DNA of 64,000 bases from Lithobates sylvaticus (lineage: Eukaryota > Chordata > Amphibia > Anura > Ranidae). The notes beneath the pieces were generated by a model, which saw nothing but the letters and a program-made list of their open reading frames with translations, was not told the DNA's origin and ran no database searches. Both the position numbers and the translations under genes were made by a program. Positions 63,838 through 64,000 of the stretch are shown piece after piece; positions within the stretch are counted from its first letter, which is position 1, and each line of letters starts with the position of its first letter. Location: NCBI GenBank assembly GCA_028564925.1, contig CM053027.1:242489149-242553148 (forward strand). The letters are read 5' to 3'.

Positions 63838-64000
63838 ACATGAGAAAGGGACCAGACCTACACGATAAGAGCATTGACTTTACAAAATTGTGGCAATCTC
63901 AATACTCTTGTTGATCCCTCCTGGCGAGAGTGCATCCAGGGTATAGATCCAATAGGTCTCTCGGGCACAAAGCTTCTTAAATCTTTCTGCCGCTGGTAGA
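63838..64000 (-). pseudogene. Penelope-like element, C-terminal coding end, partial
   Basis: The minus strand reads RETYWIYTLDALSPGGINKS followed by IEIATIL, matching the end of Penelope/Neptune-type proteins after the GIY-YIG endonuclease, where R.RYWI..L.TL.P.G.N is typical. The rest of the protein lies beyond the window. With the segments at 57569-57995 and 54640-54692 it suggests one minus-strand element split by two DNA transposons. Confidence 0.6.

Overview
The window looks like repeat-rich intergenic or intronic DNA from a frog, probably a ranid-like neobatrachian. I saw no complete host gene, no tRNA or rRNA gene and no bacterial-type operon. The organism call is inference. It rests on the mix of L1 LINE, DIRS, Penelope-like, piggyBac, hAT, Tc1 and Harbinger-like elements, and on several MITE termini that I recognise from frog genomes. 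Most open frames are transposon remnants or compositional accidents.

Layout. 1-3.6 kb: two nested TTAA-type ends, an internally deleted Tc1 element, a hAT MITE and a decayed Myb/SANT-like domain. 4.0-11.3 kb: a nearly full-length inverted L1 with an internal 526-bp tandem duplication and a MITE inside ORF1. 11.9-20 kb: a DIRS fossil followed by a Gypsy fossil, both split by younger DNA elements. 20.1-26.8 kb: two TIR elements with TA target duplications, a composite TIR element and two copies of a promoter-bearing module. 27.3-29.3 kb: a 5'-truncated L1 with clean target duplications and a second element inside it. 29.3-46.9 kb: the quietest stretch, mostly unique DNA with scattered MITEs. 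It also holds a recent 0.5-kb direct duplication that brackets a candidate 78-bp host exon. 47.1-49.1 kb: a 1.9-kb Harbinger-like palindrome. 51.3-52.6 kb: a hAT element with a TTAA element inside. 54.6-64 kb: a Penelope-like element interrupted by a 2.9-kb palindromic hAT and a 5.1-kb piggyBac with a broken transposase.

The most interesting signal is a repeated module, palindromic at 47137-49077 and 55012-57128. Each arm carries, from the centre outward, a GC box with a conserved GGGCGGGGTCACC core, a TATA box, a short purine-rich transcript-like stretch, and an AATAAA signal. In the Harbinger-like copies the AATAAA is followed by a GT-rich element. Each full palindrome is therefore a pair of divergent mini transcription units back to back, able to form a long hairpin. 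The same module sits in two unrelated transposon superfamilies: hAT with 8-bp target duplications and Harbinger-like with 3-bp ones. Half copies lie at 12505-13558, 23695-24375 and 26035-26815. Transcription and function are inferred from sequence only.

Secondary signals are hammerhead-ribozyme-like motifs in Penelope-type repeats, strong 5' splice sites inside several unrelated MITE families, and a layered insertion history that orders the activity of hAT, piggyBac, Harbinger-like and Penelope elements.
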